From Izhakiella capsodis (GTDB taxonomy: Bacteria; Pseudomonadota; Gammaproteobacteria; Enterobacterales; Enterobacteriaceae), in contig NZ_FOVC01000001.1 in the NCBI RefSeq assembly GCF_900115045.1, positions 496,001 through 560,000 on the forward strand: a stretch of DNA of 64,000 nucleotides. The letters are read 5' to 3'. Within the stretch, counting starts at the first letter, position 1, and every line of letters begins with the position of its first letter. Below are positions 17,595 to 26,515 of this stretch, piece after piece. The notes under the pieces were generated by a model. That model did not search any database. It saw only the letters and a list, made by a program, of their open reading frames with translations, and had not been told where the DNA came from. The translations under genes and the position numbers were made by a program.

Positions 17595-18200
17595 GATAGG
17601 GCTCAATACTGCCACTCGTTCGGGCGAATGGCTGGCACCAAACCTATTGTGAAAATAAACCCAGATGATTTACCTGTTGTCCGCGCTTTAGCTGTCACCG
17701 TTGCTCGGACAGCGCTTTCCTTTGAATGTTTAAATCTCCGGTCTTTAAGTTCACACTGATAAAGATAAAAATGCCTCTGATGTTGTGCTTCTTTGCTTGG
17801 TCCCGGCAGGCCCTCATCCGGATAAACGGTTGTTACTGATGCCTTGAGCTGATATGCACCATCTTTTCCCATCCATACACCCATATTGTAATAATGATTT
17901 TCCAGCTTCTGGCATAAATAAGTCCAGACAGGAGAATTGACCTGTTGAAACCATCGTCCCTAAAAATCGGCATCTGTAATAGCAATGATATCAGTTTCCG
18001 GTGTGAAGCATTCTGCAAGTGATTCGGATAATCGCTGCAGTCGTTCCACAGGCTTATTTTTGTGCAGTCCCTGCCAAATGGCGTCCGATGCGGGTAAGCG
18101 TAAAGGAAGCACCATTTATGACAGTACTGGTTGCGTGGACCAGGGATTGACGGCGGTAGAGATGAACTGGCAAGTATAGCAGTAATTTCCTTGAAATTAT
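17595..18200 (-). pseudogene. Degenerate IS4-family (IS10-like) transposase remnant
   Basis: No intact gene is present, but the minus strand carries fragments in shifting frames that follow the order of IS4-family transposases. An N-terminal piece with STVINGASFTLTRIGRHL comes first, then a +1 shift and KPVERLQRL. Next is DADF, a TAG stop (17960-17962), and GRWFQQV, where intact members read a DAGF-type DDE-domain motif. The fragment near 17800 still encodes residues like QCELKDRRFKHSK. Much of the C-terminal half is missing and I saw no terminal inverted repeats. It is an old insertion between ribE and cfa, adjacent genes in E. coli. Confidence 0.55.
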
Positions 18201-18290
18201 TCACATAATCAATCAGATAAAATCACGCTATGCCTGTCTCATTGTCGTGAAGGCCCACAGGAGAGATATCCGCTTTTTAATTGCCGGTGG

Positions 18291-19439
18291 TCAGCGTGGG
18301 ACGCGCAGACCTCCCTCCACACCCCGGCTGAATACTACCTGCCAGAGCTGAATATCACGTGCACGGAATGCGCCAGCACAGCAATTAAGATAATAGGTAA
18401 ACATCCGCTTGAAGCGCGCGCCGTATTTTGGCTCGAGCTGTGGCCAGGCCTTAAGAAATCGTTGATACCATGACATCAGCGTGGTGTCATAATCTGCGCC
18501 AAAACTGTGCCAGTCCTCCATAATAAAATGTGGTTCCGAAGCGTTGGCAATATGCCGTATTGATGGCAGGCATCCATTGGGAAATATATATTTATCGATC
18601 CAAGGATCAACATTATCATCGGTTTTATTCGCCCCGATGGTATGCAGTAGGAACAGGCCGTCTGGTATGAGGTTACGATCAACTACGTTAAAATAAGTGG
18701 CATAATTTTTGGGGCCGACGTGTTCAAACATTCCGACAGAAACGATGCGATCAAATTGCTCGTTAAGATCGCGATAATCCTGAAGTAAAATAGATACGTC
18801 GAGACCTTCACAGCGCTTTTGAGCGAGCTTTTTCTGCTCAGCTGAAATAGTCACACCAGTCACAGTTACGCCAAAATTGCGGGCGGCATATTCAGCCAGT
18901 CCACCCCAGCCGCAGCCAATATCAAGCAACGTCATTCCCGGTTGCAAATTCAGCTTTTTACAAATCATGTCGAGCTTATTACGTTGCGCCTGCTCCAGCG
19001 TTTGCGCGTCTTTCCAGTATCCGCAGGAGTATTGCATGTGGCTATCGAGCATCAGCGTAAACAGATCGTTGCCAAGGTCGTAGTGTTCCTTTCCAACAAT
19101 CCAGGCGCGACGGCGGGATTGTAAGTTAAACAGCCGAGTACTGGCGATACGTAGGGTATCGCGTAAATGATGGGGAAGCTGCTTATCCAGGTGGGCTTTA
19201 AGTACACGATAAAAAAATACGTCAGGCTGTTCACAGTCCCACCAGCCATCCATATAGGCTTCACCTAAACCTAGTGAACCTTCATGAATAACGCGCTTAA
19301 ATAGCTCTGGATCCTTCACTTGAATATCCCAGGGCTGAGAGCCGTTAATTTCAATTCCAGCCCTATCAAGTAGTTCCTGAATTATTCTGTACCATTGGTT
19401 ATCCTGTAAGCTCACTTCTTCTATGCACGATGAACTCAT
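18291..19439 (-). CDS. cfa: Cyclopropane fatty acyl phospholipid synthase
   Basis: Cfa transfers a methylene from S-adenosylmethionine onto double bonds of membrane phospholipid acyl chains, chiefly in stationary phase or acid stress. The product is 382 residues, as in E. coli. The SAM-binding motif LLDIGCGWGGLA lies near residue 171. GMFEHVG is also present, and the C-terminal YYLNCCAGAFRARDIQLWQ contains the catalytic cysteine. It is a monocistronic minus-strand gene. Confidence 0.98.
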   Translation of the reverse strand: MSSSCIEEVSLQDNQWYRIIQELLDRAGIEINGSQPWDIQVKDPELFKRVIHEGSLGLGEAYMDGWWDCEQPDVFFYRVLKAHLDKQLPHHLRDTLRIASTRLFNLQSRRRAWIVGKEHYDLGNDLFTLMLDSHMQYSCGYWKDAQTLEQAQRNKLDMICKKLNLQPGMTLLDIGCGWGGLAEYAARNFGVTVTGVTISAEQKKLAQKRCEGLDVSILLQDYRDLNEQFDRIVSVGMFEHVGPKNYATYFNVVDRNLIPDGLFLLHTIGANKTDDNVDPWIDKYIFPNGCLPSIRHIANASEPHFIMEDWHSFGADYDTTLMSWYQRFLKAWPQLEPKYGARFKRMFTYYLNCCAGAFRARDIQLWQVVFSRGVEGGLRVPR

Positions 19440-19759
19440 AATCTCTCCATTACCCTATGGCCGAACCGGAAAAACAGGGTAGTTCTTCCAGATGATTGAG
19501 AATTATCACGTAAAATCCGTGCGTCTTAAATCTGACGTTAACAGAGGATTGAACAATAAATTTCGGCAGGGTACTTTGACGACTTTTACGGTTTAGTAGT
19601 CATTTGACGGCCCTGTCAGTAAAAATTTTATCAGATTATTATGTTGATACCGCAGAGAGTATATGCTTACCAGCGACAATGTTCAATGCTTACTGTTAGC
19701 TTGCTAATTAATTGGCCAAACGTGCTATTTCAGTCTGTGCAATGGTGTCGGTAACCCGT
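19440..19759. promoter_or_regulatory. Intergenic region between punC and cfa
   Basis: This 320-base AT-rich stretch holds the cfa promoter region and the 3' flank of punC. In E. coli cfa has two promoters and a long leader targeted by the sRNA RydC. I could not place those elements by eye and saw no supported gene or hairpin terminator. Confidence 0.3.
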
Positions 19760-20911
19760 TTATTTTTTGTCATTACGCTGTAGAGCAAATCCAATGATAG
19801 ACAATAAAACGGTCATTAGCATGACAATTGTTGTCGTCAGCGTAACCGTATTGATAAATGAAGCAACTATCAGACTGGCAACAGAGCATAACCCCAATTG
19901 CAGCATATTTTGAAGTGCGGCCGCTTTACCGGTCGCCTGAGGCCATGGTAGTAGAGCGCCAGAAACCGCGATAGGGTAGATAGCACCGTTCGCCAGTGCC
20001 ATGCCACAGAAGGGAACCAATAAAGAAACTAACGTGGGCGTGGACTGCAGGCCACAGATAAACAGCACGACCACACTGATAGCATAAAATGTTAATAACC
20101 ATGGCAGCAGTCGGCTGGCCTGCATGTGGTTTAGCAGGGCCCGTGCGCCGAATCCACCGGCGAGAAATGCAATTGTCTGTGGGACGTAGCTTAGGCCGAT
20201 GTCAACTGGTTTCAGTCCCAACCCGGCCATAATAGAGGGCGACCCCGTCAGCCAGGCAAAGAAACTGGCAGAGCAGGCCGCGTAGATAAGCACATTACCG
20301 CTGTATACCGGCGAACTGAGTAGCTGCCAATATCCAACGGGCTCCTCTTTTTTTATCTGCCCTTCTGGGCTGCGCAATTTCAGGGTAACCAACAGCAGTG
20401 CGACGGCTATTAGCATCAGTACGATAAAAATCGCCTGCCATTCAAGATGATTCAACAACCAGGCTCCGACCAGAGGGGCCAGCGCCGGGGAAAGGGCAAC
20501 CAGAGGCATAACAGTGGCAAAAATGCGCTTTGCCTGCTGCCCCTTGTAGCGGTCGACAACCAGTGCCTGCCAGCTAACAGTTGCAGCACAAACGCCAAAT
20601 GCTTGTAAAAAGCGTAGAATCAGCAGTTGCCAGGCACTGCTGATCCAGACAACGGCCAGGCATGAAAAGGCGAAAATACCCAGCCCATAAAGCAACACTG
20701 GGCGGCGTCCTAGCCGGTCTGATAACGATCCCCAAAATCCCTGAGCCAGCGCAAAACCAATCAGAAATACGGTTAACGATGCGCTTACTGCCCCCGCTGA
20801 TGTTTGCAGCCCATGTTCTATTGCCCCAAATGCTGGCAGGTACATATCGGTTGCCAGAAAGCCCAGCATACTCAATAACGCCAGATAAACTAGAAAACCC
20901 AGATTTTGCAT
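19760..20911 (-). CDS. punC: MFS purine nucleoside transporter PunC (YdhC)
   Basis: This is a 383-residue inner-membrane transporter of the Bcr/CflA subfamily of the major facilitator superfamily. Twelve hydrophobic segments are visible. The loop motif GSLSDRLGRRPVLLYG after segment two and the MYLPAF motif in segment one are diagnostic of the subfamily. The E. coli orthologue imports purine nucleosides such as adenosine and is activated by the LysR regulator PunR. Here the punR gene is divergent, 108 bases away, supporting the same pair. Confidence 0.9.
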   Translation of the reverse strand: MQNLGFLVYLALLSMLGFLATDMYLPAFGAIEHGLQTSAGAVSASLTVFLIGFALAQGFWGSLSDRLGRRPVLLYGLGIFAFSCLAVVWISSAWQLLILRFLQAFGVCAATVSWQALVVDRYKGQQAKRIFATVMPLVALSPALAPLVGAWLLNHLEWQAIFIVLMLIAVALLLVTLKLRSPEGQIKKEEPVGYWQLLSSPVYSGNVLIYAACSASFFAWLTGSPSIMAGLGLKPVDIGLSYVPQTIAFLAGGFGARALLNHMQASRLLPWLLTFYAISVVVLFICGLQSTPTLVSLLVPFCGMALANGAIYPIAVSGALLPWPQATGKAAALQNMLQLGLCSVASLIVASFINTVTLTTTIVMLMTVLLSIIGFALQRNDKK

Positions 20912-21019
20912 ATGTGTGAAAACTCCTTTTTTTTGCGCGCACGAAGTTTACTGAGCTGAACGGGTACTTGTAAAACGCTATAATTTGAGGATTGGTATCA
21001 AAAAAATTGAAGGCAGATT

Positions 21020-21925
21020 ATGTGGTCAGAATACGTCCTTGAAGTGGTAGATGCGGTGGCGCGTAGTGGAAGTTTCACCGCTGCGGCTCAGGAGTTACAC
21101 CGCGTACCCTCAGCCGTAAGCTACACCGTTCGTCAGCTGGAAAACTGGCTTGGCGTGGCGCTTTTTGAGCGACGTCACCGTGATGTGGCTATCACGCCAG
21201 CGGGAAAGGTTTTTGTTGAGGAAGGACGTTCTGTTATCAAAAAAATGCACGATGCGCGACGACGCTGCCAGCAGGTGGCAAAAGGCTGGCGAGGCGAATT
21301 AACTATTGCCATTGATCGCATTGTCAAGCCTGGGCGAACGCGTCAGCTGGTGCGCGATTTTTATCGTCATTTCCCGGATATGGAGCTCCATATTACGCTT
21401 GAGGTATTTAACGGTGTATGGGATGCATTAGCTGAAGGGCGGGTTGAAGTGGCAATTGGTGCTACGCAGGCAGTACCGGTCGGCGGTCAGTTTGCCTTCC
21501 GTGATATGGGCGGATTGAACTGGCGCTGCCTGGCCAGTGCAACACATCCGTTAGCCACTATTAATCAGCTTCTCAGTGAAGAGGCGATCCGTAGCTGTCC
21601 TTCGCTGGTAATCGAGGATACCGCTCGTTCATTACCCCGTCGTACGACCTGGACGCTTGATCATCAGCAAAGGCGTGTGGTGCCGGACTGGGAGACGGCT
21701 TTTAGCTGCATTGAGGCGGGGCTGGGGATCGGCATGGTTCCTGGGCATCTGGCGCGTCCCTGGCTGGAGCGAGGGACGCTGACGGAACTCCGACTTGAAA
21801 TGCCAGTTCCTCCAAGCCCGTGTTGCGTAAGCTGGCATCAGGCAAATAGCTCACCGGCGCTGCCCTGGCTGCTAAGCTACCTTGGCGAGCCGGATACGCT
21901 AAATGCTGAATGGCTACAGGAATAG
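21020..21925 (+). CDS. punR: LysR-type regulator PunR (YdhB)
   Basis: This is a 301-residue LysR-family transcription factor. The N-terminal winged helix-turn-helix contains SGSFTAAAQELHRVPSAVSY, and a periplasmic-binding-type effector domain follows from about residue 90. It aligns over its length with E. coli YdhB/PunR, the adenosine-responsive activator of punC. The divergent arrangement with punC is the usual layout for a LysR regulator and its target, and the shared 108-base gap should hold the operator. Confidence 0.92.
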   Translation: MWSEYVLEVVDAVARSGSFTAAAQELHRVPSAVSYTVRQLENWLGVALFERRHRDVAITPAGKVFVEEGRSVIKKMHDARRRCQQVAKGWRGELTIAIDRIVKPGRTRQLVRDFYRHFPDMELHITLEVFNGVWDALAEGRVEVAIGATQAVPVGGQFAFRDMGGLNWRCLASATHPLATINQLLSEEAIRSCPSLVIEDTARSLPRRTTWTLDHQQRRVVPDWETAFSCIEAGLGIGMVPGHLARPWLERGTLTELRLEMPVPPSPCCVSWHQANSSPALPWLLSYLGEPDTLNAEWLQE

Positions 21926-21937
21926 TCTGAGGATTAC

Positions 21938-22963
21938 TTAACGGCGGTAATCGCGGAAGGGACCGTCGACAACTGAGCGACGCTCGATCAAGTGAGGATG
22001 CACTTCAATTGTCTGAGGCTCTTCGCGCTTATTGAGAATGCGGTCAAGTAGCATATCCAGTGCCGTTTCCCCTAGCCGTTCTTTCGGCTGATGCACTGTC
22101 GTTAATGCAGGGGTGAAATAACGGGCGTTGCGGACATTATCGTAACCAATAACTGAGATATCCTGTGGTACGCGCAGGCCCATTTCATCAGCAGCACAAA
22201 TAGCACCCATTGCCATAACATCGCCGCCGCAAAATACGGCCGTAGGGCGCTGTTTGCGTGACAAAATTTGTTGCATTGCATGATAGCCCGACTCGGGTTC
22301 AAAATCGCCCTGAACGACCCATTCATCACGCAAGCTGATGTTAGCCTCCTGTAACGCCTTAAGGAAGCCTGCATGACGTCCGCCCCCTGTATTACGCTCC
22401 ATTTGTCCCGGAATAGCACCAATATCCCGATGACCTCGCTCAATAAGGTAGCGACCAACCATGTAACCACCGTTGAATGCGTTATCCTGCACGGTATCGG
22501 TAAAGTCGCCGCGGGATGCACCCCAGTCCATGACAACCATAGGAATATGGCGATGCTCTTCAAGCATCTTTATCAGGTCGTTGGGATACTCCGAGCACAT
22601 CACCAGCAGACCGTCTACCCGCTTTTGGGCCATCATCGCCAGATAGGCCTGCTGTTTTTGCAATTCATTATGAGCGTTACCCAGGATCAGCGTGTAACCA
22701 CGGGCAAAGCAGCGATTCTCTACGGCCTGAATGATTTCAGCAAAATAGGGCGCTTCGGTGGCGGTAGCGAGCAAACCGATTGTTCTGGTGTGGTTTACTT
22801 TGAGGCTGCGGGCCACCGCGCTGGGGGAATAATGCAGTGCTCTGATCGCGTGCCATACTGCCTCCCGTGTCTCTTCAGCGACAAAGCGGGTTTTATTGAT
22901 GACGTGGGAAACCGTGGTTGTCGAAACCCCTGCTTGTTTTGCCACATCTTTAATCGTTGCCAT
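21938..22963 (-). CDS. purR: Purine repressor PurR
   Basis: PurR is the LacI-family repressor of purine biosynthesis genes, with hypoxanthine or guanine as corepressor. The product has 341 residues, as in E. coli. The helix-turn-helix is MATIKDVAKQAGVSTTTVSH, the hinge helix contains SAVARSLKVN, and a periplasmic-binding-like effector domain follows. It is convergent with punR, whose stop lies only 12 bases away. A PurR-like operator upstream suggests autoregulation as in E. coli. Confidence 0.98.
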   Translation of the reverse strand: MATIKDVAKQAGVSTTTVSHVINKTRFVAEETREAVWHAIRALHYSPSAVARSLKVNHTRTIGLLATATEAPYFAEIIQAVENRCFARGYTLILGNAHNELQKQQAYLAMMAQKRVDGLLVMCSEYPNDLIKMLEEHRHIPMVVMDWGASRGDFTDTVQDNAFNGGYMVGRYLIERGHRDIGAIPGQMERNTGGGRHAGFLKALQEANISLRDEWVVQGDFEPESGYHAMQQILSRKQRPTAVFCGGDVMAMGAICAADEMGLRVPQDISVIGYDNVRNARYFTPALTTVHQPKERLGETALDMLLDRILNKREEPQTIEVHPHLIERRSVVDGPFRDYRR

Positions 22964-23005
22964 TTACCAAGGACTCCTGGCCTGATCTTTCCGGGATAAG
23001 CCTTA

Positions 23006-23021
23006 TGTTAATCGTTTGCCT
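23006..23021 (-). promoter_or_regulatory. Putative PurR operator of purR
   Basis: On the minus strand AGGCAAACGATTAACA resembles the first purR operator of E. coli (AGGCAAACGTTTACCT) and keeps the GCAAACG half. It lies about 43 bases upstream of the start. Confidence 0.6.
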
Positions 23022-23244
23022 GAAAAATGCAGGCGTTAAAGGGCCAAAAATAACAATGTCAATGAGTCATGTTGCGGCCAGAGCGGGGCGGACCTTCTTT
23101 GTTGTGGACCTGATGCTGGCAATATCGTTGTTACGCAATGAGGAAACGAATTTTAACAAGCCTCCTGGCAGAACACGAGATCTTTACCCGCAATTATGCC
23201 AAAATTGAACCTGTGATGAAATTGAGCCTTTTGAAGGAGAAGTA

Positions 23245-23334
23245 ATGTCCACCGATTTGAAAATGGCGTTGCTGACGACAGTTTGTGCCTTAACCATGAT
23301 TGTGACGTTTGGTCTGACAGCAGCAATGCATTAA
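23245..23334 (+). CDS. cydH: Cytochrome bd-I oxidase small subunit CydH (YnhF)
   Basis: This is a 29-residue single-pass membrane protein starting MSTDLKMALLTT and ending GLTAAMH. It matches E. coli YnhF/CydH in length, start and end; CydH is the small fourth subunit of cytochrome bd-I that sits beside CydA. The ribosome site GAAGGAGAAG precedes the ATG. As in E. coli it lies upstream of and divergent from purR. An intrinsic terminator follows, so it is a complete small transcription unit. Confidence 0.92.
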   Translation: MSTDLKMALLTTVCALTMIVTFGLTAAMH

Positions 23335-23356
23335 TCTGTAACTCGTCTAATTAAGC

Positions 23357-23384
23357 AAAAGGGGCCGTGAATAGCCCCTTTTTG
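23357..23384. terminator. cydH terminator
   Basis: An AAAAGGGGC / GCCCCTTTT stem is followed by further T on the plus strand and an A-run on the other side. It ends cydH and probably also the convergent yciI transcript. Confidence 0.9.
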
Positions 23385-23408
23385 TCATCAGTTAAATTTT
23401 AGTTACCG

Positions 23409-23705
23409 TCAGAATACCCGTTTGAAAGGGCGCACAGTCACCTCCCGGTATACCCCTGCAGCAATGTAAGGATCGGCATCAGCCCATGCTTTAGCCTGCT
23501 CCAGTGACTGAAATTCGGCAATAATGGCTGAGCCGCTGAAGCCCGCATTGCCAGGGTCGTTACTGTCAACAGCAGGCAAAGGTCCGGCAACAATCAAACG
23601 GCCCTCGTCCTGCAGAAGCTGCAAACGGGCAAGGTGTGCAGCTCGGACGGTGTTACGCTTTTCGAGTGAATCAGCGTTATCTTCAGCGAAAATGATATAA
23701 AGCAC
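23409..23705 (-). CDS. yciI: YciI family protein
   Basis: This is a 98-residue dimeric alpha/beta protein of the YciI-like (YCII) family. It has the conserved HLARL histidine and a hydrophobic IVAGPLP strand near residue 40. Some family members are dehalogenase-like, but the enzymatic role of this subfamily is unproven. It is divergent from tonB, as in E. coli. Confidence 0.93.
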   Translation of the reverse strand: MLYIIFAEDNADSLEKRNTVRAAHLARLQLLQDEGRLIVAGPLPAVDSNDPGNAGFSGSAIIAEFQSLEQAKAWADADPYIAAGVYREVTVRPFKRVF

Positions 23706-23843
23706 GGGTAGAACTCCTGACAGATAAATAACATGGACATCGGTGAGCTTTCGCTAAGGTAGTGCAATTTGTCAGGCAAGAAAACCGTAACATAAGCTCA
23801 GCGCACAAAAAGTGGAACAATGGCTGCCTGTTATTGAAATTGA

Positions 23844-23863
23844 TTGCTATTTGCATTTAAAAT
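23844..23863 (+). promoter_or_regulatory. tonB promoter with overlapping Fur-type sequence
   Basis: TTGCTATTTGCATTTAAAAT is identical to the E. coli tonB core promoter (-35 TTGCTA, -10 TTAAAA region). In E. coli Fur binds over it, so iron repression of tonB is inferred. Confidence 0.7.
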
Positions 23864-23893
23864 GCATGGCTTCATTAAACGACAATATGAATT

Positions 23894-24643
23894 ATGACGA
23901 CGTTGACCCCTACGGAATTTGCCAGCCGTTCGCCGCTTGCCATGCTGGTCTCAATACTGCTTCATGGTGCGCTGGTGGCGGCGATGCTGTACGCTTCGTA
24001 CCATCACGTGCGGCAGAAGCCCAACGCGTCTCAGCCTTTTAGCGTGACTCTTGTGGCACCTGAAGTTCAGCCCCAGTCCGAGGCCGTTACCACGCCGATG
24101 GCTGAGCCAGAACCCCAGTCGGAGCCTTTACCGCCTGAGCCAGTACCTGAGGCGCCGAAACCTGAACCAGTGCCTGTCCCGAAACCTGAAGCAGTGCCTG
24201 TACCAAAACCTGAACCTAAGCCGGTAAAAAAAGAACCGATAAAGCCCAGGAAAGCCGCGTCAAAACCACAGCAGCGTCCGGTGAATCCGTTTGGACAACA
24301 CCAGGCAACGTCCCGGCCGATTCAGCCTTCTAGCGTGTCCAAAGCGCCACCCTCGCCATTGAAGTCGGTTTCAACCGGCCCCGAACCGCTGAGCACAGTG
24401 AAACCAATCTATCCGTCACGTGCTAATGCATTGCGTATTGAGGGTAACGTGCGAGTGGCGTTTGATGTCAATAATGAAGGGCGGGTGGAAAATATTCGTA
24501 TTCTCTCCGCTAAGCCGCAGAATATGTTTGAGAGGGAAGTTAAGCAGGCGATGCGTAGATGGCGCTATCAGCCAGGTAAGCCGGGACAGAATGTCACTAT
24601 GAATATTCAGTTCCGCCTTGAGGGGGGCATTAATTTAGATTAG
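23894..24643 (+). CDS. tonB: Energy-transducing protein TonB
   Basis: TonB spans from the inner membrane through the periplasm and, with ExbB and ExbD, powers outer-membrane siderophore and B12 receptors. The 249-residue product has one N-terminal membrane anchor (about residues 14-34, with the functional SILLHG histidine). A long Pro-Glu/Pro-Lys spacer follows (about 55-125), then a C-terminal domain with YPSRANALRIEGNVRV and MRRWRY. The repeats of EPVPVPKPE are typical. It is convergent with yciA. Confidence 0.97.
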   Translation: MTTLTPTEFASRSPLAMLVSILLHGALVAAMLYASYHHVRQKPNASQPFSVTLVAPEVQPQSEAVTTPMAEPEPQSEPLPPEPVPEAPKPEPVPVPKPEAVPVPKPEPKPVKKEPIKPRKAASKPQQRPVNPFGQHQATSRPIQPSSVSKAPPSPLKSVSTGPEPLSTVKPIYPSRANALRIEGNVRVAFDVNNEGRVENIRILSAKPQNMFEREVKQAMRRWRYQPGKPGQNVTMNIQFRLEGGINLD

Positions 24644-24648
24644 GCGTA

Positions 24649-24675
24649 ATTTCCGCGTCCCGGCGACGCGGAAAT
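24649..24675. terminator. Hairpin between tonB and yciA
   Basis: ATTTCCGCGTC (24649-24659) and GACGCGGAAAT (24665-24675) form a perfect 11-bp stem with a 5-base loop between convergent genes. Confidence 0.8.
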
Positions 24676-24678
24676 AGT

Positions 24679-25110
24679 TCAGTTTTTGTTTTCATCCAGC
24701 GTGAAGTGACTTTTACCTTCCGGCAGGGAACGCGGCTTTCCGTTGTTATCAACTGCAACATAGATAAACACCGCTTCGGTCGTACAGTAACGCTGACCGA
24801 TAGGTTCGGAAGAGACTTTTTTTATCCACACCTCAACGTTAATCGTCATTGAGCTTGTTCCGGTACGGATGCAGTGCGCATGGCAACAAACCACATCACC
24901 CACCGCGACGGGTTTTAAAAAGGTCATACCGTCTACGCGAACGGTCACCACGCGCCCACCAGCAATCTCTTTTGCCAGAATTGCGCCGCCCATATCCATC
25001 TGGGACATCAACCAACCGCCAAAAATATCACCGTTAGCATTGGTGTCGGCGGGCATCGCCAGAGTTCGCAATACCATTTCACCCCGTGGCAATTTTTTTA
25101 CTTCATTCAT
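24679..25110 (-). CDS. yciA: Acyl-CoA thioesterase YciA
   Basis: This is a hot-dog fold thioesterase that hydrolyses a broad range of acyl-CoAs. The 143-residue product keeps the catalytic DTNANGDIFGGWLMSQMD segment. The C terminus is about ten residues longer than in E. coli (132). It lies upstream of the tonB terminator and downstream of yciB, in the same order as E. coli yciC-yciB-yciA. Confidence 0.96.
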   Translation of the reverse strand: MNEVKKLPRGEMVLRTLAMPADTNANGDIFGGWLMSQMDMGGAILAKEIAGGRVVTVRVDGMTFLKPVAVGDVVCCHAHCIRTGTSSMTINVEVWIKKVSSEPIGQRYCTTEAVFIYVAVDNNGKPRSLPEGKSHFTLDENKN

Positions 25111-25156
25111 CCATTTGCTTCTCGTATCGAAAGTTTCTGCTTAGTCAGCCGTAAAG

Positions 25157-25699
25157 CTACTTTTTCTGTTCTTGTTGCGGCATCAACCGGTAAATATAAA
25201 CACCACTTAAAAGGGTAAATAGCAGCGTTAAACCGGTCAGGCCAAAGACTTTGAAGTCAACCCAAACTGACTGCGCCAGCCAGAAGGCTACATATATGTT
25301 GAGCAAGCCGCAGGCCAGGAAGAACAGCGCCCAGGCAACGTTCAGCCTCCGCCACGCCCGATCTGGTAGCTTCAATTCTTTACCTAACATGGTTTCAATC
25401 AGCGGCTTATTCATTATGAACTGACTGACCAGCAAGGCGATGCCGAACAGCGTGTAAATAACGGTTACTTTCCATTTGAGAAACTCATCGTTATGAAAAA
25501 TGATCGTCAGCAGGCCGAATACCACCACGATAGCGAAGGTGACCAGGGTCATTTTTTCAATTTTCCGATACAAAAACCAGCTTGCTGCCAGCGCTAAGGC
25601 AGTAGCGGCAACCAGTGCGCCGGTAGCAACAAAAATATCGTACATTTTATAAAAAACAAAAAATACCACCAGAGGGAGAAAATCAAGTAACTGCTTCAT
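25157..25699 (-). CDS. yciB: Inner membrane septation protein YciB (IspZ)
   Basis: This is a 180-residue protein with about five membrane segments and the N-terminal MKQLLDFLPLVVFFVFYK of the IspZ/YciB family. The family is linked to septation in Shigella and to envelope synthesis and division complexes in E. coli; the mechanism is not settled. It is 46 bases upstream of yciA and 72 bases downstream of yciC on the same strand, so co-transcription is likely. Confidence 0.95.
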   Translation of the reverse strand: MKQLLDFLPLVVFFVFYKMYDIFVATGALVAATALALAASWFLYRKIEKMTLVTFAIVVVFGLLTIIFHNDEFLKWKVTVIYTLFGIALLVSQFIMNKPLIETMLGKELKLPDRAWRRLNVAWALFFLACGLLNIYVAFWLAQSVWVDFKVFGLTGLTLLFTLLSGVYIYRLMPQQEQKK

Positions 25700-25771
25700 A
25701 AGCTTTTTAGATACCAGAACAGAGTGGTCATGGATTCGTCACGATGGCGTGAGCGCACGCCATCGGAAAAG

Positions 25772-26515
25772 TTAACGTAATAACATATACAGGCGGCACA
25801 GATATATTATCAGCAGCGCCGAGATGAGATTACTTACACCGTTAGCCAGCACACTCAGCAGGGTGTAGTAATGCTGCGCCAGCTCAGGCAGAAGTCGGGT
25901 TATAACTAGCAGTAAGATCATCTTTGCCAGCAACCAGAAAAGTACGCCAGGCGTAACCAGACGCATGTTTCGCCATACCAGACTGACGCTTTGTCGTATT
26001 GAGGCAAAAATGCCGTTGCCTGAAGCGAGTATCACCGGCGCCAGTGAGAGCAGGATAGCCAGAATAATGCCCGGTAACACGACAAAAAGAAAACCAAGCT
26101 GAATCACCAGCGTCATCAGAAATGACAGGACCAGCAGGCGAGGCAACAGTGGTGCCGACAGGCCGATAGCCCGCAGCGCGCTGATGCGTTCACCCGCACT
26201 TACCCGCGGGATCAGCGTCAACATTCCACCGATCAACAGGGTGTTACCCACCAGAGAGGCCAGTGAGCCGGCAAAAGAGGCCCGTAGCAGGATTTGCTGC
26301 TGCTCAGGAGAGAGATTACGCACCATTTCCACGAGGTTATTGCTGGACAAGCCATTCTGAGGAAGTTGTGATAACTGTTCTACGCCAGGCGTAAGTGCGT
26401 GGCCAATCATGACGCTGATAAATGCGCTAAGTAGTGCCATCAGCAAGATGGTTACCAGCTGGTGCCGAAAAAAATTTCCCGAGTCACGGTATAACGAGCC
26501 AGCCGTGATTGACAT
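25772..26515 (-). CDS. yciC: UPF0259 membrane protein YciC
   Basis: This is a 247-residue multi-pass inner-membrane protein of the UPF0259 family with five to six hydrophobic segments. The N terminus contains SLYRDSGNFFRHQLVTILL. Function is unknown. It is the first gene of the probable yciC-yciB-yciA unit and is divergent from ompW, as in E. coli. Confidence 0.93.
   Translation of the reverse strand: MSITAGSLYRDSGNFFRHQLVTILLMALLSAFISVMIGHALTPGVEQLSQLPQNGLSSNNLVEMVRNLSPEQQQILLRASFAGSLASLVGNTLLIGGMLTLIPRVSAGERISALRAIGLSAPLLPRLLVLSFLMTLVIQLGFLFVVLPGIILAILLSLAPVILASGNGIFASIRQSVSLVWRNMRLVTPGVLFWLLAKMILLLVITRLLPELAQHYYTLLSVLANGVSNLISALLIIYLCRLYMLLR

Noticed and set aside
24100..24260. Direct repeats in tonB (Pro-Glu/Pro-Lys codons) as a possible repeat array
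   Set aside because: They are the normal periplasmic spacer of TonB, not a separate repeat element.
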